In this document: positions 1-12,611 of the stretch, piece after piece
How positions within the stretch are numbered: the stretch's first letter is position 1
How the letters are laid out: each line of letters starts with the position of its first letter
DNA from: Nageia nagi
Lineage: Eukaryota > Pinophyta
DNA length: 64,000 nucleotides
Assembly (NCBI GenBank): GCA_050084985.1
Contig: JBITNC010000001.1
Location: 29,698,001-29,762,000 of the forward strand
Reading direction: 5' to 3'
Program-made: the position numbers and the translations under genes
Notes under the pieces: model-generated
Database searches by the model: none
The model's input: only the letters and a program-made list of their open reading frames with translations
Told to the model about the DNA's origin: nothing

Positions 1-440
1 AAGAGCATGTTGCTTTAGAACTTGAAGCAAAGAGTCATCAAAAATACCACAAATTTCTCTTTTATCTAAATGAATACAAATGGTTTACCATACCTTTTTA
101 AATCATGGAATATACTTCTCTAACATTTCATAATTTCTTTGGTGCACTGCACACAACTCTATAATTGCACTTTATCCTTCAACATTATGCTTGTACTAAT
201 TCATAAATGCTTTCACCAATAACTGGAATGAATCAATATATCCTTTAGAAAGATTATAGAACCATTGAATGGAATCACCTTTCAAACTCCTTGAGAATAA
301 TTTTATCATTAACTTCTCCTCAAATACTAGTTTTAATAAGAACTCCTCCTAAAATCCAATAAGATGCTGCTTTGGGTCTTGCTCACCATTGAACATCTCA
401 AATTTGGGGGCCTTAAACTTGGGTGGCAGGGTAATTGTGG
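1..440 (-). pseudogene. gag: Ty3/gypsy gag remnant
   Basis: Read on the minus strand from about 440 down to 1, one frame gives a long retrotransposon gag match broken by stops. It opens with PKFKAPKFEMFNGEQDPKQH, followed by the segment LFSRSLKGDSIQWFYNLSKG. This is the pattern of the gypsy capsid family: an F-x-G-x-x-D-P start, then a hydrophobic stretch, then L.G.A..WF..LP. At least four in-frame stops (after IGF, AFMN, NVEG and KYIP) show that it is dead. The window edge cuts off its 3' part. The family is read from motif pattern only; the clade is not resolved. No LTR is visible for it here. Confidence 0.75.
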
Positions 441-1308
441 AATTTTATTGATAAGGCTATAGAGAACACACCATAATAGCCTTATTTACTATTATAAGAT
501 CTATTATTTTCTAATTTTATAATTATTTCCATCACCTCAAGTGTAAATTTTTATTATTTCTTACTGTGGCCTATGGATTTGGAAAAAATTGAGTCAAATT
601 TTGAATCAAGGTTATGATTACATGAGTCAGGTTCAACATCATCTAGGTAAATCTTAAGCCATTATGGTGTTGACACCTCACACTTAGATAAGCACATCAT
701 AGATGAAGCTAGATCCATATCAGAATGTTTTCTAGATCTTAGCTAGGAGGGAAAAGATCAATCAAAATAGGATTTTCACCAAAATGTAGATAGAAAATAA
801 TGCATGATGCAATAAAATAGACACTATTTCTCTACAATTCAAATACTATAGTATGGATCCAAAATATACTAGTTATCGTAATAATAAAATAATGTACCTT
901 ATCATATTTGATAGTTTGAATCATATATAACACCTTCGCATAATCGTTTAAAACATAATCATCATATGAATGACATCGACATCCCTTACTCTAGCATACC
1001 ATCGATGATACTAATCCTTAAGAATTAGATGCATAAATAGTGATATAAGAAATGCAATGAAGGGATGATAACAGATAAACTAATAGTTGGTGTTACAAAA
1101 CATCATTTTTATTCAAAAGTATGATCGGAATGGAGTATATTATCCAGTTGATGATGATCTTCTCATTATCTTGGTATCATCATACATTACATAGTTAATG
1201 GTACCTTTGTGGGCATTTGATACCACTTACATTATTTAGTGGTGCTATTACATTAAATACAATATCTTGGGTATATTTTAACCCCTTTATTTACAACACA
1301 TATATCTT
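441..1308. other. AT-rich stretch, no gene recognised
   Basis: There is no sustained reading frame and no RNA gene that I can recognise. The left end may be the region upstream of the gypsy gag. The right end (about 1230-1308) may be the outer part of the Copia-3 LTR, because the 2.2 kb duplication breaks inside this sequence, but I could not fix an LTR terminus. Confidence 0.5.
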
Positions 1309-1700
1309 GGTGCTATAAAAATGAATTATTAATAAGAATTCATTTTTAAGTGTTTACAAATACACTCCAACACACATAATTTATTGAAATGGGAGATATA
1401 TACAATATATAGGTCAAAGAAGACCTAGATTTTCAATTCATATTCCAATTTACAAAGAAAAAATTGAAGAGACAAGTTTTATTAAAAAATGTAATACTCT
1501 CTCCTATCCAATAGACTAGTTAACTAGCCAACAAGATGATTAACTAACTAATAGGCCAATTTTGTAACCGGTTGACCAATTTAATAGTTGTTATGCAAGG
1601 AATCAATTTTCATATTGTAACATGAAAGGTAAAATAGTAAGCATCGAATTGGGAGTCTTGAGTGTATTTAAGTTGTCATCATACCTTGAAAGTCTCCATA
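1309..1700 (-). mobile_element. Copia-3 3' LTR segment (minus)
   Basis: On the minus strand this follows a polypurine tract (plus-strand ctccccctta, 1701-1710), exactly where a 3' LTR should begin. The first LTR bases read TATGGAGACT, so the usual TG is TA in both duplicate copies. The matching segment in unit 2 is 3544-3935. The outer end of the LTR was not found, and the duplication starts within it. Confidence 0.55.
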
Positions 1701-2315
1701 CTCCCCCTTATTGGTAAGAGGACCAACAATTAGGTCTCTTATCAACATAGATTGAGGTTTAGCCATCATTTTGGTAAAGATACCTACCACTTGGTCTTGG
1801 ATTGAACAATACCTCATTGTAACTAGCCATTTCTCCACCAAATCTTAGATGAAATGAGTTTTCAAATCAAAGTGGTTTATTCAATAATGATGGATAGGGT
1901 GGGTTTTGTGCCAACTTTATGGCACCTTAGTTTTCAAAAAAAACTTAAAGTTGCTTCCTTTTTCTCCTCTCCAATATCCTTCAACAACTTTATAACTAGA
2001 AAGCTTATGTTGATGCACTTATTAGTGCAACATACTCAACTTTAGTACATGAAAGAGCTAAAATAAATTATTTTATAGAGATCCATGATACTAAACATGA
2101 TCCAAGAGAGATGAAATTTCCACTTATACTCTTTCTATCATCTAAATCACTACCCTAATCACTATCATTGAAACCTATGAGCTTAAACTTGGAATTACAT
2201 GAGTAATGCATTTCAAAATTGATTATCCGCTTTACATATTGAGTATTCTCTTAGCTAACTTGATATGGATAATAGGTGGATCACTCATGTATCTTTGAAC
2301 TAATGAAATACTAAA
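1701..2315 (-). pseudogene. pol: Copia-3 RNase H, unit 1 (decayed)
   Basis: The minus strand reads through the end of a copia pol in several frames. Pieces with the family pattern include QDQVADIFTK-like coding near 1800 and PLTNKGEYGDFQG just before the polypurine tract, which is the usual end of copia RNase H. Stops and frame changes are frequent, so no ORF survives. RNase H would degrade the RNA template during reverse transcription. The same sequence recurs at 3936-4549. Confidence 0.7.
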
Positions 2316-3200
2316 TCATAAGTCTATTCTTATATTTTTTATAAATATGATACTTTCAATAATACTTCTAAACTCCTTGTTTACCTCAGGTTCTCCATGT
2401 TCTTTGCAAAGGTGTTCTCCATGAGCTATATGTGTTGGAATAGGAGTGCAATTATCCATTCCAAATTTATTCAACATATCATGTTCATATTTTAATTGGC
2501 ACATAAATATCTCTTGTTTTTTTTTATCCACCTCCAATCTAAGGAAGTAGCTCATCAAACCAAGGTCTTTCATTTCAAACTTAGCTATCATTTGAGTTTT
2601 TAATGCTTCATTCATCTTGATATTGCTACTCATGAATATCAAATCATCTACATACAAAAAAAATAAAAAAATTAGATCTATATTTTTTTAAATACAAAGT
2701 AGGATCACTTACACTTCTTTGAAAGCCCACACTTTTGAAGTATCCATCTATTCTTGTGTACCAAGCTCTTAGAGCTTGTTTTAGCCAATACAATTCCTTC
2801 TTGAGCTTGTACACTTGGTTTTATTTTCTTTGAACATCAAAAGCTTGAGGTTGATCTACATATACTTCTTGATAGATATATCCATTAAGACAGGTATTCT
2901 TTACATACATGTGATAAAATTTCTAATTCTTGCTTGCAACCAAAGAAAACACTAACCTATTTATTTCTTATCTTGCTATAGGTGCAAATATCTTCTTAAA
3001 ATCCATACTATATTGTTGTTTGAATCCATTTTCCACTAACCTTGCTTTGTATCTTTCAATGCTACCATTACTCTTGTATTTTTTCTTGTACACCCACTTG
3101 GAACCAATAACTTTCTTTCCTTTGGGTAAATCACAAAGTTCCCAAGTCTCATTTCTTTCAATTGCATCATTCTCTTCTCTCTTAGGTTGAATTAAAATAG
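2316..3200 (-). pseudogene. pol: Copia-3 reverse transcriptase, unit 1
   Basis: The minus-strand open piece 2316-2657 begins MYVDDLIFMSSN, containing the copia RT catalytic motif YVDD, and continues through the conserved DLGLMSYFLRLEV region. Upstream, to about 3200, the minus strand encodes the RT N-terminal part in broken pieces (SKWVYKKKYKSNGSIERYKA and neighbours). Here the two parts are separated by a length change in an A/T run near 2660 that unit 2 does not share. The plus-strand frame at 2930-3190 is only the antisense of this region. Confidence 0.85.
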
Positions 3201-3935
3201 AGTTAGATCAAGCTTATTCATAAAAATGTGGATAAAAACCAATTGCATATTTTGAAACAAAATTACAATTTGAACTAGAAGAGTAAAGCACATAATTTAC
3301 CATTTCACCTTTTGGTTCTCCACTATCTTCATCTCCATAGAACTAAATATTTTCTAGCCTTGTGACTAGATTTTGCATTTCTTATGTTTGGATCCTTGTG
3401 GTTCTTCTCATGGTGTTACCATAAATACTTTTACTTCATCGGTGATCCTTCAACCATCTCTTTCCTTTGTTTGCTTGGTCCAACATTCTTGCATTGGGTG
3501 AGCGTAGACCACTCACACTTTTTGGTGTTGTAGAGGAGCTAAAGGTGCTATAAAATTGAATTATTAATAAGAATTCATTTTTAAGTGTTTACAAATACAC
3601 TCCAACACACATAATTTCTTGAAATGGGAGATATATACAATCTATAGGTCAAAGAAGACCTAGATTTTCAATTCATATTCCAATTTACAAAGAAAAATTT
3701 GAAGAGACAAGTTTTATTAAAAAATGTAATACTCTCTCCTATCCAATAGACTAGTTAACTAGCCAACAAGATGATTAACTAACTAATAGGCCAATTTTGT
3801 AACCGGTTGACCAATTTAATAGTTGTTATGCAAGGAATCAATTTTCATATTGTAACATGAAAGGTAAAATAGTAAGCATCAAATTGGGAGTCTTGAGTGT
3901 ATTTAAGTTGTCATCATACCTTGAAAGTCTCCATA

Positions 3936-4549
3936 CTCCCCCTTATTGGTAAGAGGACCAACAATTAGGTCTCTTATCAACATAGATTGAGGTTTAGCCA
4001 TCATTTTGGTAAAGATACCTACCACTTGGTCTTGGATTGAACAATACCTCATTGTAACTAGCCATTTCTCCACCAAATCTTAGATGAAATGAGTCTTCAA
4101 ATCAAAGTGGTTTATTCAATAATGATGGATAGGGTGGGTTTTGTGCCAACTTTATGGCACCTTAGTTTTCAAAAAAAACTTAAAGTTGCTTCCTTTTTCT
4201 CTCTCCAATATCCTTCAACAACTTTATAACTAGAAAGCTTATGTTGATGCACTTATTAGTGCAACATACTCAACTTTAGTACATGAAAGAGATAAAATAA
4301 ATTATTTTATAGAGATCCATGATACTAAACATGATCCAAGAGAGATGAAATTTCCACTTATACTCTTTCTATCATCTAAATCACTACCCTAATCACTATC
4401 ATTGAAACCTATGAGCTTAAACTTGGAATTACATGAGTAATGCATTTCAAAATTGATTATCCGCTTTACATATTGAGTATTCTCTTAGCTAACTTGATAT
4501 GTATAATAGGTGGATCACTCATGTATCTTTGAACTAATGAAATACTAAA
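3936..4549 (-). pseudogene. pol: Copia-3 RNase H, unit 2 (decayed)
   Basis: Duplicate of the RNase H segment at 1701-2315, with the same polypurine tract at 3936-3945. It carries the same stops, so the gene was already dead before the duplication. A 2-nt deletion near 4201 and a few substitutions separate it from unit 1. Confidence 0.7.
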
Positions 4550-5435
4550 TCATAAGTCTATTCTTATATTTTTTATAAATATGATACTTTCAATAATACT
4601 TCTAAACTCCTTGTTTACCTCAGGTTCTCCATGTTCTTTGCAAAGGTGTTCTCCATGAGCTATATGTGTTGGAATAGGAGTGCAATTATCCATTTCAAAT
4701 TTATTCAACATATCATGTTCATATTTTAATTGGCACATAAATATCTCTTGTTTCTTTTTATCCACCTCCAATCTAAGGAAGTAGCTCATCAAACCAAGGT
4801 CTTTCATTTCAAACTTAGCTATCATTTGAGTTTTTAATGCTTCATTCATCTTGATATTGCTACTCATGAAGATCAAATCATCTACATACAAAAAAAAAAT
4901 AAAAAAATTAGATCTATATTTTTTTAAATACAAAGTAGGATCACTTACACTTCTTTGAAAGCCCACACTTTTGAAGTATCCATCTATTCTTGTGTACCAA
5001 GCTCTTAGAGCTTGTTTTAGCCAATACAATTCCTTCTTGAGCTTGTACACTTGGTTTTATTTTCTTTGAACATCAAAACCTTGAGGTTGATCTACATATA
5101 CTTCTTGATAGATATATCCATTAAGACAGGTATTCTTTACATACATGTGATAAAATTTCTAATTCTTGCTTGCAACCAAAGAAAACACTAACCTATTTAT
5201 TTCTTATCTTGCTATAGGTGCAAATATCTTCTTAAAATCCATACTATATTGTTGTTTGAATCCATTTTCCACTAACCTTGCTTTGTATCTTTCAATGCTA
5301 CCATTACTCTTGTATTTTTTCTTGTACACCCACTTGGAACCAATAACTTTCTTTCCTTTGGGTAAATCACAAAGTTCCCAAGTCTCATTTCTTTCAATTG
5401 CATCATTCTCTTCTCTCTTAGGTTGAATTAAAATA
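4550..5435 (-). pseudogene. pol: Copia-3 reverse transcriptase, unit 2
   Basis: The largest Copia-3 frame, 166 codons at 4550-5050, reads MYKLKKELYWLKQALRAWY, then LYVDDLIFMSS with the YVDD catalytic pair, then DLGLMSYFLRLEV. These are fingers/palm and connection motifs of copia RT. The part upstream to about 5435 encodes the RT start (ETWELCDLPKGKKVIGSKWV, then YKARLVENGFKQQY, later YVDQPQGFDVQRK) with several stops. The canonical LYGLKQAPRAWY motif is degraded to LYWLKQALRAWY. It is non-functional. Confidence 0.9.
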
Positions 5436-5785
5436 GAGTTAGATCAAGCTTATTCATAAAAATGTGGATAAAAACCAATTGCATATTTTGAAACAAAATT
5501 ACAATTTGAACTAGAAGAGTAAAGCACATAATTTACCATTTCACCTTTTGGTTCTCCACTATCTTCATCTCCATAGAACTAAATATTTTCTAGCCTTGTG
5601 ACTAGATTTTGCATTTCTTATGTTTGGATCCTTGTGGTTCTTCTCATGGTGTTACCATAAATACTTTTACTTCATGGGTGATCCTTCAACCACCTCTTTC
5701 CTTTGTTTGCTTGGTCCAACATTCTTGCATTGGGTGAGCGTAGACCACTCACACTTTTTGGTGTTGTAGAGGAGCTAAAGGTGCT

Positions 5786-6740
5786 TGGTGAGCTTTTAAA
5801 ACCCATAGTTTGTGGGTGAAATTTACTTATATGATGAACAAAATGGATAGTCTGAATATTTTATGATGTATTCTCCTCCAAATTCTCTTCTACAAATATT
5901 TTTTGTTACAATTTTTGATTACCATACTTGCCCCCTTCATAAAAAATGGCATCTCTTGAGACAATGATACTATGAGTCTTAGGATTATATGATTTGTAAG
6001 CTTAGGAGTGCTTACAGTATCCTATAAATACACATTATTCTGATTTTTCATCCAACTTTCTCCTCTTTTTATCATTCACATGAACATATGCAAAGCAACT
6101 AAAAACCTTCAAATGTTGCAAATTTGGTTTTCTTCCAAACCAAACTTCATAGGGAGTGATTTTATTCAAACTTCTTGTAAAATACCTATTCAAAATATAC
6201 ACTTTTGTTCTTACTATTTCAAACTAATAAAAATTGGACATTTTCTTACTTTGCATCATGCTTTTTGTCATCTTAATCAAGGCCCTATTTTTTCTTTCCA
6301 CTACATTATTTTGTTGTGGCATGTAGGGAGAGGTGAGGTGTATCCTAATGCCATTATATTTGCAATATTGAAATAATTCATTACTATAATATCTCCTCTA
6401 TAAATTTTCAAACATTTCACAATATACCCACTTTGCTTCTTAACAAAATTTATCCATTCTTTAAAATAGTCAAAAGCTTCATCTTTATTTTTAATGAAGT
6501 AAGCCTAACAGATTCTACTATAATCATCAATGAAAGTGATAAAGTAATAATATTTACCAAAACTTTGATTTTGCATAGGCCCAAAAATATTAGTATGGAC
6601 CAATTAGAGATGGTATTTTGCTCTCTATGCTTCTTCCTTTGGAAACTTGCTCTTTGCTTACTTTCCAAGTGCACATCCCTCATAGACTTCTTTGCAATCT
6701 TCTACTTGCAGTAGCCCTCTCACCATTGATGGAAGTATCT
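5786..6740 (-). pseudogene. pol: Copia-3 integrase (decayed)
   Basis: The minus strand encodes the copia integrase core and C-terminal part. YMPQQNNVVERKNRALIKMT contains the conserved glutamate of the D,D,E triad in its usual PQQNGV.ERKNR context. TPYEVWFGRKPNLQHLKVFS and the following KLDEKSE-stop-CVFIGY are the standard C-terminal signature. Stops occur within it, for example before CVFIGY. The enzyme would insert the cDNA into the genome. It joins the RT of duplication unit 2 on its left. Confidence 0.85.
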
Positions 6741-7060
6741 TCAAACTCTAAACATTTAAGTGCCCAAGTCTCATGTTCCAAAGTTCATTTTTATTTTCAA
6801 TTCCCATAAAAATAAATCCTTCATCCTTATCAAGAAAGTTCATTGGAAGGAGTCTATTTGCAGTTATTTGAATAGTAGTAACAAGCCTTCCATCATGGTT
6901 TTTATTATATATTTTGCACATTCTATCCTCAAACACCAATTTATAGTTTTTCTCAATTATTTGGTCAATACTTAACAAAATTTGTTTCAAATATAAAGTA
7001 TAGTAGATATCTATTACCTTAATGATCCCTTCTTTGTTGGCACTTGCATCTTTCCTTTAC
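6741..7060 (-). pseudogene. pol: Copia-3 GAG-pre-integrase domain
   Basis: The minus frame at 6748-6990 ends in NELWNMRLGHLNV, the LW..RLGH.. signature of the zinc-binding GAG-pre-integrase domain at the N-terminus of copia integrase. The preceding hydrophobic and charged stretch fits the spacer between protease and integrase. The protease DSG motif was not found in an open frame. Confidence 0.75.
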
Positions 7061-8190
7061 CAACAATCTCTAAGCTCTTCTCATATCCTAACTTCAAACT
7101 TGGTTTGTATGAGTAATAAAGTGTAGAAATTAGGGATTGTTTACCAATCATGTGGTTTGTGTAGCTACTATCTAAGAGTCAAGTCTCATTTTAAATATTT
7201 TGGGAACTTTTAATTGAGGAAAAATTTTCTTCTCTATATCCTTTATCTTATTCTCCATAGTGGGAAGATTTACCTTCATTTGCTTGCTTCAATCTACACT
7301 CATGTTAAAAATGGCAAAATTTGTTACAATAATAACATTGCAAATTTCATTTATCTTTACCTCGTCCAACTCTTCTAGAGTGTCTCCCCCTTGATGCATA
7401 AGCTAGTTCACTTTCAAAACTTTATTCTCTACCTCTACCTCATCCAAAAGAGCCTATTTTTACACCTCTTCTAGATCTACCTCTTCCACTTGAGCCTCTA
7501 CCTGATGATTTATTTTCTTTGATATAAAATACTTTTTTATCACTATTATTTACTACTATTTTTTCTCTTTTGAGAACACTCTCTTCATGGGATGTAAGAG
7601 AGCTAATTAAATGGTCAATTTCCATGGTTAAAAAGTATTTTGTCTCCTTAATCATGAGTACACTAGTATCATACTTTTTTGCTAAAGTCCTCAAGGATTT
7701 CTTGATCACAACCTCTTTCTCAATCTTCTCTCCTAGAGTGGCCATTTTATTGTCTATGGTTTTTACTCTCACATAGTAATCTCTAGCACTCTCATTGTAT
7801 TCTTGTTTTATATTTTTGAATTCACTTCCCAATTTTTGGAGATTCACTTCTTTCATATTCAAGCTCCATTAGATATCCTTCTCTCAATGTTTCCCATGCT
7901 TCTTGGGCTGAGAAACATGTTACAATTCTTGGAAAAATACTCTTGTCTAGAGATGCTTGGATGAAACAAAGAGCCATGGATTTTTGCTTCTCTCTCTCCT
8001 TTACCTCCTTCTTTGCACTTACACTCTAGGCACTCTAATATGTGAGATCATCATAGCCAACTTCTACAATATCTTAGTAGCCTCTTTCCTTCAAGAATTT
8101 CTTCATATAGACACTCTAATACTCATAATCACTCCCATCAAAATTTGGAATGGGAATAGTATTTGAGTTGGTTGCCAATTATTATTCTCC
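7061..8190 (-). pseudogene. gag: Copia-3 gag (decayed)
   Basis: The minus frame 7440-7862 encodes a gag-polypeptide (UBN2-type) piece: ESARDYYVRVKTIDNKMATL, then the family pattern LTSHEESVLKRE, then a basic SSGRGSSGRGRSRRG tail typical of copia nucleocapsid. Farther right, near 8130-8180, the minus strand reads IPIPNFDGSDYEY, the conserved start of copia gag (normally PxFxGxNYxxW). Stops break the frame between these parts. Gag would form the virus-like particle. The 5' LTR and primer site expected beyond 8190 were not recognisable. Confidence 0.8.
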
Positions 8191-9289
8191 TCCTTAAACC
8201 CAAACTGATCCAACGAAGCTATAAAATTCCCAAAAATTATCCAACATAAGGATTAACCAAATAATCATCAATAAATATAAAATTAATAAATTCAAGATCA
8301 AATGAATCACTCCCATGCCAAATGTCACTCTAGGGAACCTAATTATTATACAAAGCACACCATAAATGAGCAAAAAATATGATGTCACACTCAAGATGGT
8401 AAGATAAATGTAACACAATCACACAATGATATAATATTTGGAGATCTAATGCAAATACCCTAAAACAATTAAAATGAGTGAAGTAAAATGCAATACTAGA
8501 CCTAAAGGGCTCAACATTGGGTTTCAAGGAACTAATTAGGGTACATAATATACAAAATATGATCACTAAAGGAGATAAAATACTATGAGTCTCAAAACCT
8601 TTATATACAAGATACATAAATGGTAGAAAAATCATACTCTACCAAATCTATGAATGCCACACTGAAAGGCTTTCTCATAGGCTAGCTCTCAATGAAGAAA
8701 ATAAGTGCAATTTCGAAATACCATCATATGGGTTCAAAGAGGATGAATACTATGTACATCTCAATGAAAGGAAAGCCTCACAACACAAATAACCATCCAA
8801 ACCACATATTAGAAAGTATTCTAAGCCTCATAAACTCTACCCTACACTACACACCCAAGGGTACTTGATCCCACAAAGTATTTAGAAGCTTTGAATAGAA
8901 TAAATAGTTTCAATATCAACATTCAACATATCCTCACAATGATACTTCAATGCCTTATATAATGCATCTTGGAGCTATATCTCACCTAGGATTCATCATC
9001 CTAACTTCCAAATCCAATTTTAATCTTATAAAGGCCCTCAAATTCCCAAACATGGGGATAGGTGTGTTCCCCAATACGCCTAGGTGTCATGCATGCCAAA
9101 CATTAGCCTCCAAAACACTATCTAATACCAAATACATATCATCATGGGTCAATGTGGGTATAAAGTATTCCCCATGTGTGGTGAAGGTTCGCAATGATGC
9201 TCCCTAAGTCTAATGTTGGGGTCACAAGTTTCCATTCATACCATGTCTTGGCTAACTAGGTGTCATACAATTCTTAGGATTCCCACAAT
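8191..9289. other. No gene recognised
   Basis: This kilobase lies between the Copia-3 gag start and repeat X. It holds only short frames on both strands without recognisable motifs. It may include the lost Copia-3 5' LTR, but no TG...CA ends or primer site could be placed. The 85-codon plus-strand frame at 8950-9207 looks like chance. Confidence 0.5.
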
Positions 9290-12200
9290 TGTAACACTAC
9301 CCTACTCTATGCTTAACCCTAAAAATTTAGACCCCCTTTTTTTTAAATATTCCCTATGTATGTATTACTATTTGTGAAACTTATATCCCACATGGACTAT
9401 ATTTTGTTGCTATTCATACTATACCTAGACACCACCTTCCCTAGTTAAGTATTAGGGCACATTCACCATGGAATCCTACCTTGCTTGTGAGTGATTCCCC
9501 ATGATGATCATGCTCTAATTTTATTTTAGTAGCATCTTATTTCCCATAATTACACTATTTTGAATTTTGAGGAATTTGTTCAATCTACCTTATTGACTAG
9601 GTATGATATTTTATTGATTCTTTTGAACACCCAATCTAAGACTTCCATGATTGTTGAACCTATTTATTTATTTGGAATACTTATACTCCTTTTTACACAT
9701 ACATTATAAGTGTAATGCCTTAAATTCTATAAATTATTATTTATATTAACTTCCCATATCAATGTATTAGGTATATCCTCATTTGAATTACATATCCCTT
9801 TCTTAAAACCCTAACAATTGAGTGAGTTACATTTGGTGCTTATTATATGAAATACATGAACACAATCCATCATTTCTCATGAATAAGATCATTTCTCATG
9901 AATAAGGTCAAAACCCTCTATAAAAATGAATACATTATAATCTTTGTATTATAATTTGAGCAAAAATATTAACATTGGATTGAATTAAACTATACTTAGT
10001 GTGACTTGCCATGCTATATTGACCACTTTTCCTTTTTGATACTTGACTACATTGAAGTTTCTTTTACATCATGAGTACATCGAGATAATGGTTTCAAAAT
10101 TAGTTTATCAAATACATCATTTGTATAATTTACATCCAAAGAGTTTCATGGTAAGGAGAGTCTTTATCTTCATTTGATGTGTCTTCATGCTATCTTTCAT
10201 CCATGATCATCTCAAGGTTCTACGAGTGATTAGTTGTAAGTACTAAGAAAGGTTTTTCGAGCATTTTGAGGATTAGAATAGCTCTTCTTATGACCATAAT
10301 GAATTATACTCTATATGCACCATGCCTTAACTCATCCAATCAAATACATACATCATTCACTTAGTTTTATACTCCATTTATGATCTTAGGAGGTTTTATG
10401 CCTTCATTAAGGCTACCTCCCTTCCTTGACCATAGTGTAAGATTCCATTCAAAATGAGACAATATAAAGAAAGTATTAACAACCAAAGAATTTTTGTGTA
10501 TATCCTCAAATAATTATCTACCATATTTTATTGAAAAATCCCATCAAATCTATATTAATTATAGAGGCATAATTAAATTTAAATACCATAGTTTTGGCAA
10601 CACTATGCTCAAATAACTTTATGACCTTCTCAATACATTCCATTCTCAAATATAAAAATTTATGAACTTAAAACTAATCAAGGTCCAAATATTTAAGATT
10701 TAATCTTTATTGTACTTTTACATACTATAAATACTTTATATTAATAATATTTCCTATGGTTTATTTAGGTATTTGGTTGAATCAATATTGAATTAGTTTA
10801 AAATCATTAATTAGGATAAATAAAAGATTCTATCACTTTGCAAGGTATGCACTAATTAGGTACGTTGGAAAGACCTACATATTGTTTGAAAACAATGCTT
10901 CACCTATATGCCTAGGATAAATGCATTAAAAAGGGGTCAACAAATTATTTTTCTCTCTAGATTTTATAGCTCAAAATAAAAAGGTAATTAAGAAACCATT
11001 GACTTTTAGAAATTTTCTCTATTTTTACACACCCTTAATCATATTTTGAAAGTACAAAAAACTAAACATTCAAATGTAGTATTCATAATAAGTTAATCAT
11101 TTATTTAAATCAATTAATAGTTCAAAAAAATGGGGGATTTCTCCCATTTGGCTCTCCATTTGGGGTACATATTCCTTGTCATCCTTATCATCAAGTGATT
11201 TTGATGATACCAGAGATATCTGAATACCATGTCTAAGTAATAATTTTCCATAAATTCAAGCCTGCATCCTCCATGTTTTTGTTTCTAGTAAGGAGGAACT
11301 AAGATAGGTTAATTCCTATTATTACACACTTTGAATTTGTTGGATCAATTTATACTCCTAGTTGATGAGGTCAATCATTAAATTATTTTGCTCTATAGAA
11401 ACAAAATTCCAAATTCTTTCACATTCTGCTCTTTCCCTTCAAATATGCCTTATTTATTCTTCAGTACTCTTCAATTATTATCATAAAAATTCATTCTCCA
11501 TTATAGGTTGCATCTTTTCCATCATTCATTATTAATTATTTGACCCAGTGTTTATATAAGTGGCAAAATTTTAATAAGTTTTAACTAGTTGGATAGGACA
11601 TGTTATCGTACATGCAAACTTAAATTGTAATATCATATTGTGCCTTTATCAACCATAATATTCTTAAATAATGTCTTTAGTATATTATTATATGCTCCTT
11701 CAAGGGTACAAAAACTCTCCAACCATAATTTCTTGGTGGATATTTTAGTGTTAGAGTCTTTTTTGTACACTCATAAGAATGTTTTTGTACATTATTTGCA
11801 ATTATTATATATCCCTTTCTAGAAAGGTAATAAATTTATAGGTATATTTTCTACTCTACTGACATGTTTTGATAGTGAATCATGGTGATTCACAAAATAA
11901 ATCAGCTTGTTGCACATCTCACCACTCTTCTTGATGGGATACAAGAAAATATTATCTATCATGTGGTACATACTTTCTTTTCATAATGTTCCTTAGAGGT
12001 GATGGGTTTCCTTCTTTGTCAAAATGTAGCTATTGTTACTCTATATCCTTTAAATAATTTTGGTTGTTGTGTTATCACTGAACTTGAAATTGATGAGCAC
12101 TTATGCTTCTTTATTTGATTATTTTCCTAGCCTAATCTAACTTGGAGAGTTATTCTACATATTCTTCATAATCCATTATTGGTGAGACTTGTAGCTTACA

Positions 12201-12611
12201 TGGGTCCTTCAATTTTTCCAAGGGAGAGTTTGAGACCTCTTGCTATCTCATGGATGCTTTGGTAGCAAAGTTTACCTTGGGAGACTACCTATTGATTTAT
12301 TATTTGTAGGGGATAGGGAAATTGTATTCTTTCTCATCTATTTTCTTCATTCTATCATTTTCAAGCTATATCTCACAATACAATACCTTTTATTCTTGAT
12401 CCTCCTTCATATAGTATATCAAATAAAGATTTAAAATCCTTTGGTTTTGATTTATCAATTAATAGATTTTACTATGTTGAATCAGAGTTATCCTACTAGG
12501 TTAACTATCCATTAGGTTTATTGATGGAATTTAATAACGATGAGAAACAAAAAGGGTTCCTTTTCATAAGCTATCCACTTGGCTTGTTAATGAAACTTTT
12601 TATGCATTTAG
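9290..12611. repeat. Repeat X, copy 1, left part
   Basis: A long old repeat that recurs elsewhere in the window: 9290-10940 matches 57950-59590; 10945-11280 matches 39520-39849; 11290-12611 matches 48240-49215 and 55290-56613. The order here differs from copy 2, so at least one rearrangement has happened. The end at 10830-10940 is the beginning of the decayed PPR array seen complete at 31730 and 59460. Class unknown: no LTR termini or transposase were identified. Copia-2A interrupts it at 12611. Confidence 0.75.

Larger units (their letters stand above)
1309..3543. repeat. 2.2 kb tandem duplication, unit 1
   Basis: First of two direct, adjacent copies of about 2235 bp. The unit starts in the LTR of a minus-strand copia element and runs through RNase H and RT. 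The units differ at roughly fifteen sites by eye, under 1 percent. GGTGCT lies at the left edge (1309-1314), the junction (3544-3549) and the right edge (5780-5785), so the joint shows 6 bp of microhomology. Unit 1 carries the shorter RT reading frame because an A-run near 2660 has changed length. Confidence 0.92.
3544..5779. repeat. 2.2 kb tandem duplication, unit 2
   Basis: Second copy of the 2.2 kb unit, contiguous on its right side with the integrase part of the same minus-strand copia element. Unit 2 therefore sits in the native order (integrase, RT, RNase H, LTR), and unit 1 repeats RT-RNase H-LTR beyond it. Small differences from unit 1 include a 2-nt deletion in the CTCTCC run near 4201 and single substitutions through the RT. 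Confidence 0.92.

Noticed and set aside
2930-3190. Plus-strand 86-codon frame (also at 5166-5426), hydrophobic, membrane-protein-like
   Set aside because: It is antisense to the N-terminal part of Copia-3 reverse transcriptase. Its duplication is due to the 2.2 kb tandem duplication.
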